From the NCBI GenBank assembly GCA_943908405.1, contig CALTTE010000012.1:1-29402 (forward strand): 29,402 nt of DNA. Reading direction: 5' to 3'. This DNA is from an uncultured Moraxella sp. (lineage in GTDB: Bacteria > Pseudomonadota > Gammaproteobacteria > Pseudomonadales > Moraxellaceae). This document shows, in pieces, positions 1-8,410 of this stretch. A program made the translations under genes and the position numbers. The number at the start of each line of letters is the position of its first letter. Positions within the stretch are counted from its first letter, which is position 1. The notes beneath the pieces are model-generated. The model worked only from the letters and a program-made list of their open reading frames with translations, made no database searches and was not told the origin of the DNA.

Positions 1-505
1 CGCCATCGGTTTTGGCAACAGGAATCTCAATCGGCACTGACCCTGCCGCCAAAATCACATATTTACTTTCAATGGTGGTTTTTTCGCCGTCCAAGGGGCT
101 AAATTGTACTTTTTTGCTTTCGCCCTTGCCATCAAGCAGTGTCCCCACCCCTTGTAGCCAGTCCACGCCGTTACCCTTTAACAGCCCTGCCACCCCAGCG
201 GTCAAGCCTTTGACAATACTGTCTTTACGCTCTAACATTTTGGCGATATCAATGGCAACATCGCCTGTGCTGATGCCGTGCTCAGCAAGTTCGTGGCGGG
301 TCGCCTCATAGCGGTGCGAGCTGTCAAGCAACGCCTTTGATGGAATACAGCCAACATTCAAGCAAGTACCGCCAAGGGCAGGTTCGCCTTTGTGGACACG
401 CTTTTCAATACACGCCACGCTAAAACCAAGCTGTGCTGCTCGAATGGCAGCCTCATAACCACCAGGTCCACCACCAATTACTACCAAGTCATAATTTTGT
501 TTCAT
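1..505 (-). CDS. lpdA: Dihydrolipoamide dehydrogenase (E3), N-terminal part, cut by window edge
   Basis: E3 reoxidises the dihydrolipoyl arm of E2 in 2-oxoglutarate (and usually pyruvate) dehydrogenase, passing electrons through FAD and a redox disulfide to NAD+. The first 168 codons are present. The protein opens MKQNYDLVVIGGGPGG, the FAD-binding Rossmann glycine motif. Then comes GGTCLNVGCIPSKALL with the CxxxxC redox-active disulfide. A later stretch YVILAAGSVPIEIP is the usual end of the first FAD-binding segment. The rest lies beyond position 1. The start is ATG at 505-503, with a GGGTG ribosome-binding site about 7 nt upstream. It lies downstream of sucB in the same direction, as expected for a suc operon, but after an unusually long 363-bp gap. 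Identity is sure; that it is the E3 of this operon is inferred from position. Confidence 0.95.
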   Translation of the reverse strand, partial: MKQNYDLVVIGGGPGGYEAAIRAAQLGFSVACIEKRVHKGEPALGGTCLNVGCIPSKALLDSSHRYEATRHELAEHGISTGDVAIDIAKMLERKDSIVKGLTAGVAGLLKGNGVDWLQGVGTLLDGKGESKKVQFSPLDGEKTTIESKYVILAAGSVPIEIPVAKTDG

Positions 506-868
506 TTTTTCACCCTTTTAATTCGCCAGTTGTTTGATGAGTCTATGTTAAACACCAAACAGTTAAACACCAAACACCTAGGCATTTAATTGATTTTAAT
601 TCTCATTTCAAGAGTTAATTTTCCTAGTTGATTTTAAGCCAACAAACCTCAAACATCAACGCCCAAACACGATTTAAATCATATAACTTAAGCAATATTC
701 AAACACTGATTTAATCTATTCAACCAAGTGCTTGTCAATCAAACACTTAACATCAATCAAGCACTTAGCCTCAATAAAACACTTAAAGCTAAAGGCAATA
801 TTCGCTTAACATCCTTGTAAGGCTTAGGCAAACACCCAAGCCCAACTATACTTAAGCCCAAGCAAGAC
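506..868. other. Intergenic region lpdA-sucB with tandem micro-repeats
   Basis: No convincing gene is seen in these 363 bp. The DNA is AT-rich and repetitive. GTTAAACACCAAACA occurs twice head-to-tail (547-561, 562-576). Three related 18-bp units built on tcaatcaaacacttaa lie at 733-750, 751-768 and 769-786. I see no strong intrinsic terminator, so sucB-lpdA co-transcription remains possible. Confidence 0.7.
733..786. repeat. Three tandem 18-bp units
   Basis: Units 733-750, 751-768 and 769-786 share the core CAATcAAaCACTTA with a few substitutions each. The lack of spacers and the short unit rule out CRISPR. Its function is unknown; it belongs to the micro-duplication pattern seen across the window. 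Confidence 0.8.
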
Positions 869-887
869 TTACAGCCCAAGCAAGAAC
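855..887. repeat. 18-bp-period duplication covering the sucB 3' end
   Basis: AGCCCAAGCAAGACT (855-869) and AGCCCAAGCAAGAAC (873-887) are near-identical at an 18-bp offset. The right copy encodes the last codons of sucB (Leu-Leu-Gly-Leu region). The left copy lies beyond the stop codon, so the gene's end has been duplicated into the spacer or extended by the duplication. Confidence 0.75.
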
Positions 888-2113
888 AACGATGGGTCTT
901 CAATCAATTCTTTGATGGTTACCAAAAACTGCACCGCTTCTTTACCATCTACCATACGATGGTCATAAGACAACGCCAAGTACATCATCGGCAAAATCAC
1001 CACCTCGCCATTAACCGCCATTGGTCGCTCATTGATAGAGTGCATACCCAAAATCGCTGTTTGGGGCGGATTGAGAATGGGTGTAGACAATAAGCTACCA
1101 AACACACCACCATTGGTAATCGTAAACGTACCGCCTGTCAGCTCATCAATGGACAATTTGCCATCACGGGCTTTGGTGGCGTATTCACGAATGTTGCTTT
1201 CAATATCGGCAAGCGTTTGGCGGTCGGTGTCTCGCAAAACTGGCACAACTAAGCCACGGTCTGACGATACGGCAATACCCACATCATAATAACCGTGATA
1301 AATAATGTCCTCGCCATCAATAGAGCCGTTAATCGCTGGGAAACGCTTTAAGGCTTCGGTCGCTGCCTTGACAAATGGCGACATAAAGCCCAATTTAACG
1401 CCGTGGGTTTTTTCAAAACGGTCTTTGTATTTGGCACGCAAATCCATCAATGGCTTCATATTCACTTCATTGAACGTGGTTAGCATCGCCGTTTCTTGGG
1501 TAGCCGACAACAATCGCTCCGCCACACGCTTACGCAAACGGGTCATTGGCACACGTTTTTCACTGCGTTCGCCCACCGATGTGGCAATCACACTGCCTGA
1601 ATCGGATTTAAAGGTTGGGTCAACCATATCATTTTTGGTCACTCGTCCACCACGCCCAGAACCTTCAACCGCATTAGGGTCAATGCCTTGTTCTTTGGCG
1701 GCTTTTCTTACCGCAGGACTTTGATCTTTGTAATCTTTTTCGCTATCGCTAGCATTGTCAGACTTGGGCTCAACAGGGGCAGCAACTGACGATGGCGGAA
1801 TGGTGGTGTTACCATCTGCCCCATCGGCATTACTATCGGCTGAGCTATTATCAGCTGAGCTTGATTTTTCACCCACCGCACCTGCTTCAAACTCGGCAAT
1901 CACCTCAGCAGATAGCACGGTATCATCAACCACTTTAACAATTTTGGTCAATACGCCATCATCAGGGGCAACAACCTCTAACACCACTTTATCAGTTTCA
2001 ATCTCTGCCAGCACTTGGTCTCGGCTAACACTCTCGCCTTCTTGGGCGTGCCATTCAACAATCGTGCCATCTTGTACCGACTCTGGAAATACGGGGGCTT
2101 TAATTTGTTCCAT
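869..2113 (-). CDS. sucB: Dihydrolipoamide succinyltransferase, E2 of 2-oxoglutarate dehydrogenase
   Basis: E2 transfers the succinyl group from the E1-bound intermediate to CoA and forms the core of the cytoplasmic complex. Residues 1-75 are a lipoyl domain with the modified lysine K42 in ETDKVVLEV. A flexible linker rich in Ala, Ser and Asp (about 80-130) follows, then the peripheral subunit-binding domain (131-163, ending GSGRGGRVTKNDM) that holds E1/E3, and the acyltransferase domain with HRMVDG near the C terminus (H385, D389). The 414-residue length is normal. I chose ATG at 2113 because GGAG lies 5 nt upstream and the product then starts like other SucB (MEQIKAPVFPESV); a TTG 15 nt earlier is less likely. 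sucA lies 113 bp upstream. The very C terminus (FLLGL) lies inside a tandem duplication. Confidence 0.97.
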   Translation of the reverse strand: MEQIKAPVFPESVQDGTIVEWHAQEGESVSRDQVLAEIETDKVVLEVVAPDDGVLTKIVKVVDDTVLSAEVIAEFEAGAVGEKSSSADNSSADSNADGADGNTTIPPSSVAAPVEPKSDNASDSEKDYKDQSPAVRKAAKEQGIDPNAVEGSGRGGRVTKNDMVDPTFKSDSGSVIATSVGERSEKRVPMTRLRKRVAERLLSATQETAMLTTFNEVNMKPLMDLRAKYKDRFEKTHGVKLGFMSPFVKAATEALKRFPAINGSIDGEDIIYHGYYDVGIAVSSDRGLVVPVLRDTDRQTLADIESNIREYATKARDGKLSIDELTGGTFTITNGGVFGSLLSTPILNPPQTAILGMHSINERPMAVNGEVVILPMMYLALSYDHRMVDGKEAVQFLVTIKELIEDPSLFLLGL

Positions 2114-2182
2114 ACAAACTCCAATCAATTTTAATGTGTTTAATGTACTTAAGTCTTTACACTTAGGTTAATCTTAACGATT

Positions 2183-2222
2183 GCTTTGGTGTTATGCTTA
2201 ATCTAACAACTTAGACCAAAGC
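2183..2222 (-). promoter_or_regulatory. Nested inverted repeats between sucA and sucB
   Basis: On the minus strand GCTTTGG and CCAAAGC form an outer stem, and TCTAA-GTTG-TTAGA forms a smaller hairpin inside it. The structure would sit in the mRNA just after the sucA stop codon. There is no U-tract, so it looks more like an mRNA processing or stabilising element than a terminator. Function is inferred only. Confidence 0.35.
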
Positions 2223-2226
2223 AGGT

Positions 2227-5085
2227 TTAGTCCAACATATCCATCAAAATACCCAACGCATCAGCAATCAATTGTTGTTGCTGTGCCAGATGAATCTTGG
2301 GCGAACCTGTGGCAGGAGCGGCAGCGGCTGGGCGTGCTGATGGTTCAAGCAATTTCGCCCCTGTTTTTGCCAAAGCAGGTACAAGGTGCTGATAAAAATA
2401 CGGCATCAAATACAACCACGCCCCTTGATTGATCGGCTCTTCTTGTGCCCAAATCACTTTATTTAGGTTGGGGTATTTGGCAAGCTCATCTAATACTCGT
2501 TGTGCTGGGAAAGGATACAACTGCTCAATACGCACAATGGCAATATTATTTAATGCCAATTTACGGCGTTTTTCTAAGAGTTCATAATAGACCTTGCCAC
2601 CACACAAAATCACCCGTCCAACGCTATCACTATCCAGTTTATCAATCTCGCCAATAACCGTTTCAAACTTAGTACCCACCGCCAAATCGTCCAAACTTGA
2701 CGTTGCTAAGGGGTGGCGTAATAGGCTTTTTGGCGACATTACAATGAGTGGCTTACGGGTTTTTTGATAGACTTGACGACGTAAGGCGTGGAAAATCTGA
2801 GCAGGGGTGGTAGGGGTGATGACAAGCATATTATCCTCAGCACACAACTGCAAAAACCGCTCAAGCCTTGCTGACGAATGTTCAGGGCCTTGACCTTCAA
2901 AGCCATGGGGTAATAACATTGTCAAGCCACAAAGCCGTTGCCATTTGCTCTCGCCACTGGCAATAAATTGGTCAATCACCACTTGAGCCCCATTGGCAAA
3001 ATCGCCAAATTGAGCCTCCCAAACAATCAACGCATCAGGGATTGTGGTGGCGTAGCCATACTCAAATGCCAATACCGCCTCTTCTGACAACAAAGAATTG
3101 TAGGTGGCAAAACGGGCTTGATGGTCGCTGATGTGCTGTAATGGTATGTACATCTCGCCATTATTCATATTATACAATTCAGAATGACGGTGCGAGAATG
3201 TCCCACGCCCCACGTCCTCACCGGTAATCCGCACCAATTTACCTTCAGCAACCAAGCTGGCATAAGCAAGCGTTTCTGCCGCCCCCCAGTTTAGGGGTTC
3301 ATCGCCTGTTTGCATTGCCAAACGCTGTTCTACTACTTTGGCGACTTGACGTTGCAACTCAAACCCTTCTGGCAAATTTGCCATCGCCTTGCCATAGGCT
3401 TTTAATTGTTCAATGGCAACGCCTGTTGGTACGTCATCAATTAAATCGTGTCCAATATAAGCCGACCAATCCACAAATAGATTTTTATTAGGCTCGGTAA
3501 CAAAGCCACTTGCCACGCTATCGCCTTTTTCAAGCGACAAACGGTAGTCTTCTTCCAGTTGTTTGACATCATCATCGGTTATCACGCCCTCATCAACCAG
3601 TTGTTTGGCGTATTGGGTGCGAGTGGTTGCCAATTTTTTGATGACCGAATACATAATCGGTTGGGTGGCGGATGGCTCGTCAGATTCGTTATGCCCATTA
3701 CGGCGATAACAGACGATATCAAGCACCACATCACCCCCAAATTTATGGCGATAATCCAACGCCAACTGACTGGCAAAAACTACCGCTTCTGGGTCATCGC
3801 CATTGACGTGCAACACAGGGGCATAGACCATTTTGGCAACATCGGTACAGTATTCGGTGGAGCGAGCGTCCTCAAGGCGGGCGGTGGTAAAGCCCACTTG
3901 GTTATTGATGACAATATGCACCGTGCCACCGACTTTATAAGCCCGTGTTTGCGACATTTGAAACGTTTCTTGATTAACCCCTTGCCCTGCAAAAGCAGCA
4001 TCGCCGTGTACCACAATCGGCAATACCGAATTGGTGGCAAATTCGTAATCGTTTGAACGGCGTGCTTGGCGAGCTCTCACCGACCCAATAAGCACAGGAG
4101 AGACAATTTCCAAATGCGATGGGTTAAATGCCAAAGACAAATGAGCCTCACCGCCTTCGGTCATTATATTGGATGAAAAGCCATAATGGTATTTAACATC
4201 GCCTGAACCTTTGGTAGGCTGAACTTTGCCGTCAAATTCATCAAACAAATGGCTTGGGCTTTTGCCCAAGACATTGACCAAGACATTCAAGCGTCCACGG
4301 TGTGCCATACCGATAACCATCTCTTCGGTACCATAACTGCCCGCCCGCTGTATCAGCTCTTGCATACAAGCAATAAAGCTCTCACCGCCTTCAAGCCCAA
4401 ACCGCTTAACGCCTGTGTATTTGCGAGCCAAATATTTTTCCAAGCCTTCAGCGGCGGTTAATTGCGCCAAAATGGTGCGTTTTTTGGTGTCATCAAAGCC
4501 GATATTGCCTTGTTTTTGCTCCAAATAATCTTGAAACCACACTTTTTCTTCGGTGGTATAGACGTGTACATATTCCGCCCCAATCGTCCCACAATAGATG
4601 GCTTGTAGTCGCTCAATTATTTCACGCAGCGTTGCCACTTCTTTACCCATCTTAAAATCGCCTGTGGGAAATAGGCTGTCCAAATCGTTATCGCTTAAGC
4701 CGTGAAATTGCAAGCTAAGCTCATTGGGAATTTGTTTTTCATGTAGCCCCAACGGGTCAAGTTTTGCCATTCTATGACCGACACGACGGTAGCTGTCAAT
4801 GAGCCCTTGCACCGCCATTTGTTTAGGGTTGGCATTGACTGGATTTTGATTGGTATTTTGTGGCAACATACCGCTTGATTGATTGCGTGCCAACAGCAAA
4901 AACTGCTCTTTGATGGCATTATGCAGGGCATCATTGCCTTGGTTATAGGTGCTAAAATAATCCTGCCACGCCTTATCTACGCTGTCATTGTCTTGCAAAT
5001 ACTGCTCGTACAAAGCCTCAATATAGCCTGCACTATCCGCCGCCAATTCGGTATGCTCAAAAGCCTTACGATGTTTGTCAGTCAT
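2227..5085 (-). CDS. sucA: 2-oxoglutarate dehydrogenase E1 (thiamine-diphosphate-dependent decarboxylase)
   Basis: E1 decarboxylates 2-oxoglutarate with thiamine diphosphate and succinylates the E2 lipoyl arm. At 952 residues it is slightly longer than the typical 930-945. The N-terminal E2-binding segment (YIEALYEQYLQDNDSVDKAWQDYF) is typical. AHRGRLN (261-267) carries the active-site His. The ThDP/Mg motif runs from HGDAAFAGQG (360-369) to INNQVGFTT (N394-N395). RRNGHNESDEP and the transketolase-type pyrimidine domain SHRHSEL are present further on. ATG at 5085 is preceded by AAGGTG about 7 nt upstream. It heads sucA-sucB-lpdA on the minus strand and is separated from sdhB upstream by 759 bp and an intrinsic terminator, so it probably has its own promoter. 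No anomalies seen. Confidence 0.98.
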   Translation of the reverse strand: MTDKHRKAFEHTELAADSAGYIEALYEQYLQDNDSVDKAWQDYFSTYNQGNDALHNAIKEQFLLLARNQSSGMLPQNTNQNPVNANPKQMAVQGLIDSYRRVGHRMAKLDPLGLHEKQIPNELSLQFHGLSDNDLDSLFPTGDFKMGKEVATLREIIERLQAIYCGTIGAEYVHVYTTEEKVWFQDYLEQKQGNIGFDDTKKRTILAQLTAAEGLEKYLARKYTGVKRFGLEGGESFIACMQELIQRAGSYGTEEMVIGMAHRGRLNVLVNVLGKSPSHLFDEFDGKVQPTKGSGDVKYHYGFSSNIMTEGGEAHLSLAFNPSHLEIVSPVLIGSVRARQARRSNDYEFATNSVLPIVVHGDAAFAGQGVNQETFQMSQTRAYKVGGTVHIVINNQVGFTTARLEDARSTEYCTDVAKMVYAPVLHVNGDDPEAVVFASQLALDYRHKFGGDVVLDIVCYRRNGHNESDEPSATQPIMYSVIKKLATTRTQYAKQLVDEGVITDDDVKQLEEDYRLSLEKGDSVASGFVTEPNKNLFVDWSAYIGHDLIDDVPTGVAIEQLKAYGKAMANLPEGFELQRQVAKVVEQRLAMQTGDEPLNWGAAETLAYASLVAEGKLVRITGEDVGRGTFSHRHSELYNMNNGEMYIPLQHISDHQARFATYNSLLSEEAVLAFEYGYATTIPDALIVWEAQFGDFANGAQVVIDQFIASGESKWQRLCGLTMLLPHGFEGQGPEHSSARLERFLQLCAEDNMLVITPTTPAQIFHALRRQVYQKTRKPLIVMSPKSLLRHPLATSSLDDLAVGTKFETVIGEIDKLDSDSVGRVILCGGKVYYELLEKRRKLALNNIAIVRIEQLYPFPAQRVLDELAKYPNLNKVIWAQEEPINQGAWLYLMPYFYQHLVPALAKTGAKLLEPSARPAAAAPATGSPKIHLAQQQQLIADALGILMDMLD

Positions 5086-5417
5086 TGTCTTTCACCTTTG
5101 TTGCTTGGTTGTTCGCTTAATTTTACCGTGCTTTAATCAAAGCCAACTTATTTAAGACAAAACAAGCTTGTTAAACACAAAAAAATAATCAAGCAGAAAA
5201 AAATGCCTTACCCAAAAATCTTGCCAAAATTTTTACTTATCATTGCCAACGCCAACAAAACCCATTGAGCTTAAAACATGGAACCAAAAAGGCAAGGCAA
5301 TAGACAAAATGGCAAGCATTCGGCAAAATATGCTCAAAATATTGCCCTATAGTTTACGCCATTTACCCCAAGAAAACAATGCCAATTTAATTAAAGCACT
5401 CAGTTTTTAGTCTTAAA

Positions 5418-5519
5418 ATGTCAACAATTGGTGTGCTTATCGCCTTATTTATTATGATTGTTAGTTTATTGCCTTATGGCTGTTTTCTTGCCAACCACTT
5501 GAGCAGTTTAGGTCTTTAA
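5418..5519 (+). CDS. Possible 33-residue hydrophobic small protein
   Basis: A 34-codon frame starts MSTIGVLIALFIMIVSLLPY, continues with GCFLANH and ends SLGL. Residues 4-26 would make one transmembrane helix. It runs opposite to the flanking sdh and suc genes. No good Shine-Dalgarno sequence precedes the ATG (context AGTCTTAAAATG) and I recognise no family. It could be a single-span membrane microprotein, or chance in an AT-rich spacer. Conservation across relatives would decide. Confidence 0.22.
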   Translation: MSTIGVLIALFIMIVSLLPYGCFLANHLSSLGL

Positions 5520-5650
5520 GTCAAACAAAATTATCAATATCTCAAAATCAAACTGTCCAAATCAAACCTCTATTAAGCCATCAAAACCAGCAACTTCAAC
5601 CAAAACCAACATTGATACACACAGCTTAAAACTCTAATCACAATTTAAAA

Positions 5651-5682
5651 ATTGCTTGGTTAAAAAATTGCTTGGTTAAAAA
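5651..5682. repeat. Perfect 2 x 16-bp tandem duplication
   Basis: ATTGCTTGGTTAAAAA occurs twice without any spacer. No gene overlaps it. Confidence 0.9.
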
Positions 5683-5802
5683 AACGCTTTCGTGCCAAAT
5701 GGTTGATACCAAAAATCTCACAATCACCAATGCTTAGCCGCTTAAAAACCAAATAATAGCCAATCAACACCACTAACATTTAACAGCTTAAATATTTAAC
5801 AG

Positions 5803-5836
5803 CCGAACAAACAAAACCGCATCAAAAGATACGGTT
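5803..5836 (-). terminator. Intrinsic terminator of the sdhCDAB operon
   Basis: Read on the minus strand, AACCGTATC and GATGCGGTT form a 9-bp stem (one G-U pair) around a TTTT loop, followed by the T-rich TTGTTTGTT. It starts about 8 nt after the sdhB stop codon. This implies that most sdh transcripts end here rather than run into sucA. Confidence 0.75.
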
Positions 5837-5844
5837 GTTGGTTT

Positions 5845-6555
5845 TTAGCCCGCTTGGTCAAGGAGCATACTTCTGATATGCCCAATGGCTCTGGTGGGGT
5901 TTAAGCCTTTGGGGCAAACCGACACACAGTTCATAATGCCACGACAACGGAACAAACTAAATGGGTCATCAAGGCGAGCAAGGCGAGCTTGAGTGTCTTT
6001 GTCTCGGCTGTCGGCAATAAAGCGATAAGCATTTAATAACGCTGATGGACCCAAAAACTTTTCTGGATTCCACCAAAAGGACGGGCAAGAGGTAGAACAG
6101 CACGCACACAAAATACACTCATACAAGCCGTTTAGCTTTTCACGCTCTTCAGGCGACTGCAAACGCTCGGTTGGCGGGGCGGGCTGACTGTTAATCAAAT
6201 AAGGATGGACTTTTTCATATTGCTCATAAAACTGGTTCATATCCACCACCAAATCTTTGACCACTGGCAAGCCTGGTAGGGGGCGAATGACAATTTTTTG
6301 GGGCAAGGTGTTCATATTGATCAAGCACGCCAGCCCATTTTTGCCATTGATGTTCATTCCATCAGAACCACAAATGCCCTCACGGCAAGAACGGCGAAAG
6401 GTGAGCGTTTCGTCCATTCGCTTTAATCTTAACAAGACATCAAGTAACATACGGTCAGAATCTAGCAATTCCACCGAATAAGTTTGCATATAAGGGGCGT
6501 TATCTTTGTCTGGGTCATAGCGATAAATTTCTATCGTGCGAGTACCTCTACTCAT
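5845..6555 (-). CDS. sdhB: Succinate dehydrogenase iron-sulfur subunit
   Basis: SdhB carries electrons from the FAD of SdhA through three Fe-S clusters to ubiquinone at the inner membrane. All ligands can be seen. The [2Fe-2S] set is C57, C62, D65 and C77 (SCREGICGSD...GLAC), with Asp replacing the third Cys as in E. coli. The [4Fe-4S] ligands are C147, C150, C153 and C214. The [3Fe-4S] ligands are C157, C204 and C210. ECILCACCSTSCPSFWWNP is nearly invariant in the family. At 236 residues it is full length. AGGAG lies 7 nt before ATG 6555, and sdhA ends only 10 bp upstream, so the two are translationally close. It is the last gene of the operon, followed at once by a terminator. Confidence 0.98.
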   Translation of the reverse strand: MSRGTRTIEIYRYDPDKDNAPYMQTYSVELLDSDRMLLDVLLRLKRMDETLTFRRSCREGICGSDGMNINGKNGLACLINMNTLPQKIVIRPLPGLPVVKDLVVDMNQFYEQYEKVHPYLINSQPAPPTERLQSPEEREKLNGLYECILCACCSTSCPSFWWNPEKFLGPSALLNAYRFIADSRDKDTQARLARLDDPFSLFRCRGIMNCVSVCPKGLNPTRAIGHIRSMLLDQAG

Positions 6556-6565
6556 TGCTTGTCTC

Positions 6566-8410
6566 CTAAAATGTGCGAACTTGTGGCTCGCAATAAGCCA
6601 CAGTCAAAGGTTGTTTGCGAACAGGCTTATAAATAACTTGATTGCCCTTGGAATACCAAAGCGTGTGTTTCATCCACTCGTGGTCATTACGCCCCAAAGG
6701 TGCATAATCATCATCGGCAGGTCTTTCATAATCCACCACCATATGAGCCCCACGACATTCGTGGCGTAAAGCGGCTGAAATCATTGTCGCTTTGGCAACC
6801 TCATACAAGTTTGCCACCTCCAACGCCTCAATGCGAGCAGTATTAAATACTTGTGATTTATCCGCCAAATGAATCTGCTCAATTTTTGGGGCAAGGGCCA
6901 AGATTTTTTCTACCCCTTCGTCCATCAACGCTTGAGTGCGAAATACCCCTGCGTGCTGCTGCATTGTTGCCCGAATCTCATCGGCCACTTCTTGGGCGTT
7001 ATAGCCATCGGTTGAGTTTTGCAATTTATCAAGTCGCCCCAAGGTAAAATCCAGCACTTTTGGGCTAATGGGGCGATAGCTGTGCTCTTGGCTATGAAAT
7101 TCATCAATAATATGCTTGCCCGCCGCCCGACCAAATACCACCAAATCCAGCAAAGAATTGGTTCCCAAGCGATTGGCACCGTGTACCGATACACAGGCAC
7201 ACTCACCGATGGCATATAAGCCTTTGACCACGTTGTTTTCGGTATACAAGCCTTGCTCGTCCACCTCACCGTCCATATTCGGCACAACCACTTGTCCGTG
7301 AATGTTGGTTGGGATACCGCCCATCATATAGTGAATGGTTGGCACCACAGGCACAGGCTCTTTGGCAATGTCCACGTTACCAAAGTTTTTGCTAATCTCA
7401 AAAACCGATGGCAAGCGTTTCATCAAGGTTTTGGTGCCCAAATGGGTCATATCCATCACAATATAATCGCCATTAGGACCACAGCCACGCCCTTCTTTAA
7501 TCTCTTGGTCCATAGAGCGTGAAACAAAATCACGGGGGGCTAAGTCTTTTAATTTGGGGGCATAACGCTCCATAAAGGCCTCGCCGTTTTTGTTACGCAA
7601 AATCGCCCCTTCACCACGACAACCTTCAGTCAAAAGCACCCCTGCCCCTGCCACGCCTGTAGGGTGAAATTGCCAAAATTCCATATCTTGCAAGGGAATG
7701 CCAGCACGTACCGCCATACCCAGCCCATCGCCTGTATTGATATAGGCATTGGTTGAGGCACGGAAAATTCGTCCCGCTCCCCCTGTGGCAAGCACGGTAA
7801 TTGGTGCTTGAAAGACCGACACTAGCCCCGTTTCTTGCTCTAGGGCAATCACGCCATTGATACCGCCGTTATCGTCTTTGATTAAATCCAAAGCAATCCA
7901 TTCAATAAAAAATTGCGTGCCTTTTTCTAGGTTTTTTTGATACAAGGTGTGTAATAAAGCGTGTCCTGTACGGTCAGCGGCGGCACACGCACGGGGAACG
8001 GGCTTTTCGCCATAATTGGAGCTATGCCCCCCAAAAGGACGCTGGTAAATCGTGCCATCGGCATTGCGGTCAAACGGCATACCCATATGCTCAAGCTCAT
8101 AAACCACCTTGGGGGCTTCACGGCACATATATTCAATAGCATCTTGGTCGCCAAGCCAGTCCGAGCCTTTTACCGTGTCATAAAAATGAAACAGCCAATT
8201 ATCCTCACTCATATTACCAAGACTTGCTCCAATACCGCCTTGGGCTGCCACCGTATGGCTACGCGTTGGAAATACTTTGGTGATAACCGCTACATTCATA
8301 CCGCCTTCAACGAGCTGTAGAGCGGCACGCATACCAGAACCGCCCCCACCGACAATCACCGCATCAAAGGTGTGCATATTGATATTATCAATCTTTTCAT
8401 ACATTGCCAT
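6566..8410 (-). CDS. sdhA: Succinate dehydrogenase flavoprotein subunit
   Basis: SdhA oxidises succinate to fumarate on covalently bound FAD at the cytoplasmic face of complex II. The N terminus has the dinucleotide fold VIVGGGGSGMRAAL (about 19-31). H52 in PTRSHTVAAQGGI is the residue that carries the 8-alpha-histidyl FAD bond. RDFVSRSMDQEI, HPTG and HGANRLG...SLLDLVVFGR further on are dicarboxylate- and FAD-binding signatures. At 614 residues it is normal. The ATG at 8410 has AAGGA 6 nt upstream; a second ATG two codons on is less well placed. Atypically, sdhD ends 335 bp upstream instead of directly adjoining, although direction and order (C-D-A-B) are conserved. Confidence 0.98.
   Translation of the reverse strand: MAMYEKIDNINMHTFDAVIVGGGGSGMRAALQLVEGGMNVAVITKVFPTRSHTVAAQGGIGASLGNMSEDNWLFHFYDTVKGSDWLGDQDAIEYMCREAPKVVYELEHMGMPFDRNADGTIYQRPFGGHSSNYGEKPVPRACAAADRTGHALLHTLYQKNLEKGTQFFIEWIALDLIKDDNGGINGVIALEQETGLVSVFQAPITVLATGGAGRIFRASTNAYINTGDGLGMAVRAGIPLQDMEFWQFHPTGVAGAGVLLTEGCRGEGAILRNKNGEAFMERYAPKLKDLAPRDFVSRSMDQEIKEGRGCGPNGDYIVMDMTHLGTKTLMKRLPSVFEISKNFGNVDIAKEPVPVVPTIHYMMGGIPTNIHGQVVVPNMDGEVDEQGLYTENNVVKGLYAIGECACVSVHGANRLGTNSLLDLVVFGRAAGKHIIDEFHSQEHSYRPISPKVLDFTLGRLDKLQNSTDGYNAQEVADEIRATMQQHAGVFRTQALMDEGVEKILALAPKIEQIHLADKSQVFNTARIEALEVANLYEVAKATMISAALRHECRGAHMVVDYERPADDDYAPLGRNDHEWMKHTLWYSKGNQVIYKPVRKQPLTVAYCEPQVRTF

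Larger units (their letters stand above)
5086..5844. other. Long intergenic region between sdhB and sucA
   Basis: This 759-bp AT-rich spacer would hold the sucA promoter; TAAAAT on the minus strand near 5122 is a candidate -10, but no convincing -35 accompanies it. It holds one plausible small open frame on the plus strand (5418-5519), a perfect 2 x 16-bp tandem duplication (5651-5682) and the sdh terminator at its right end. No RNA gene was recognised. Confidence 0.6.

Noticed and set aside
2114..2128. TTG start five codons earlier for sucB
   Set aside because: The GGAG ribosome-binding site lies between that TTG and the ATG at 2113, and SucB proteins begin at the ATG.
3559..4056. Long open frames antisense to sucA, sdhA and the helicase gene
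   Set aside because: They lie wholly inside strongly conserved genes, show no family features, and reflect codon composition of the real gene.
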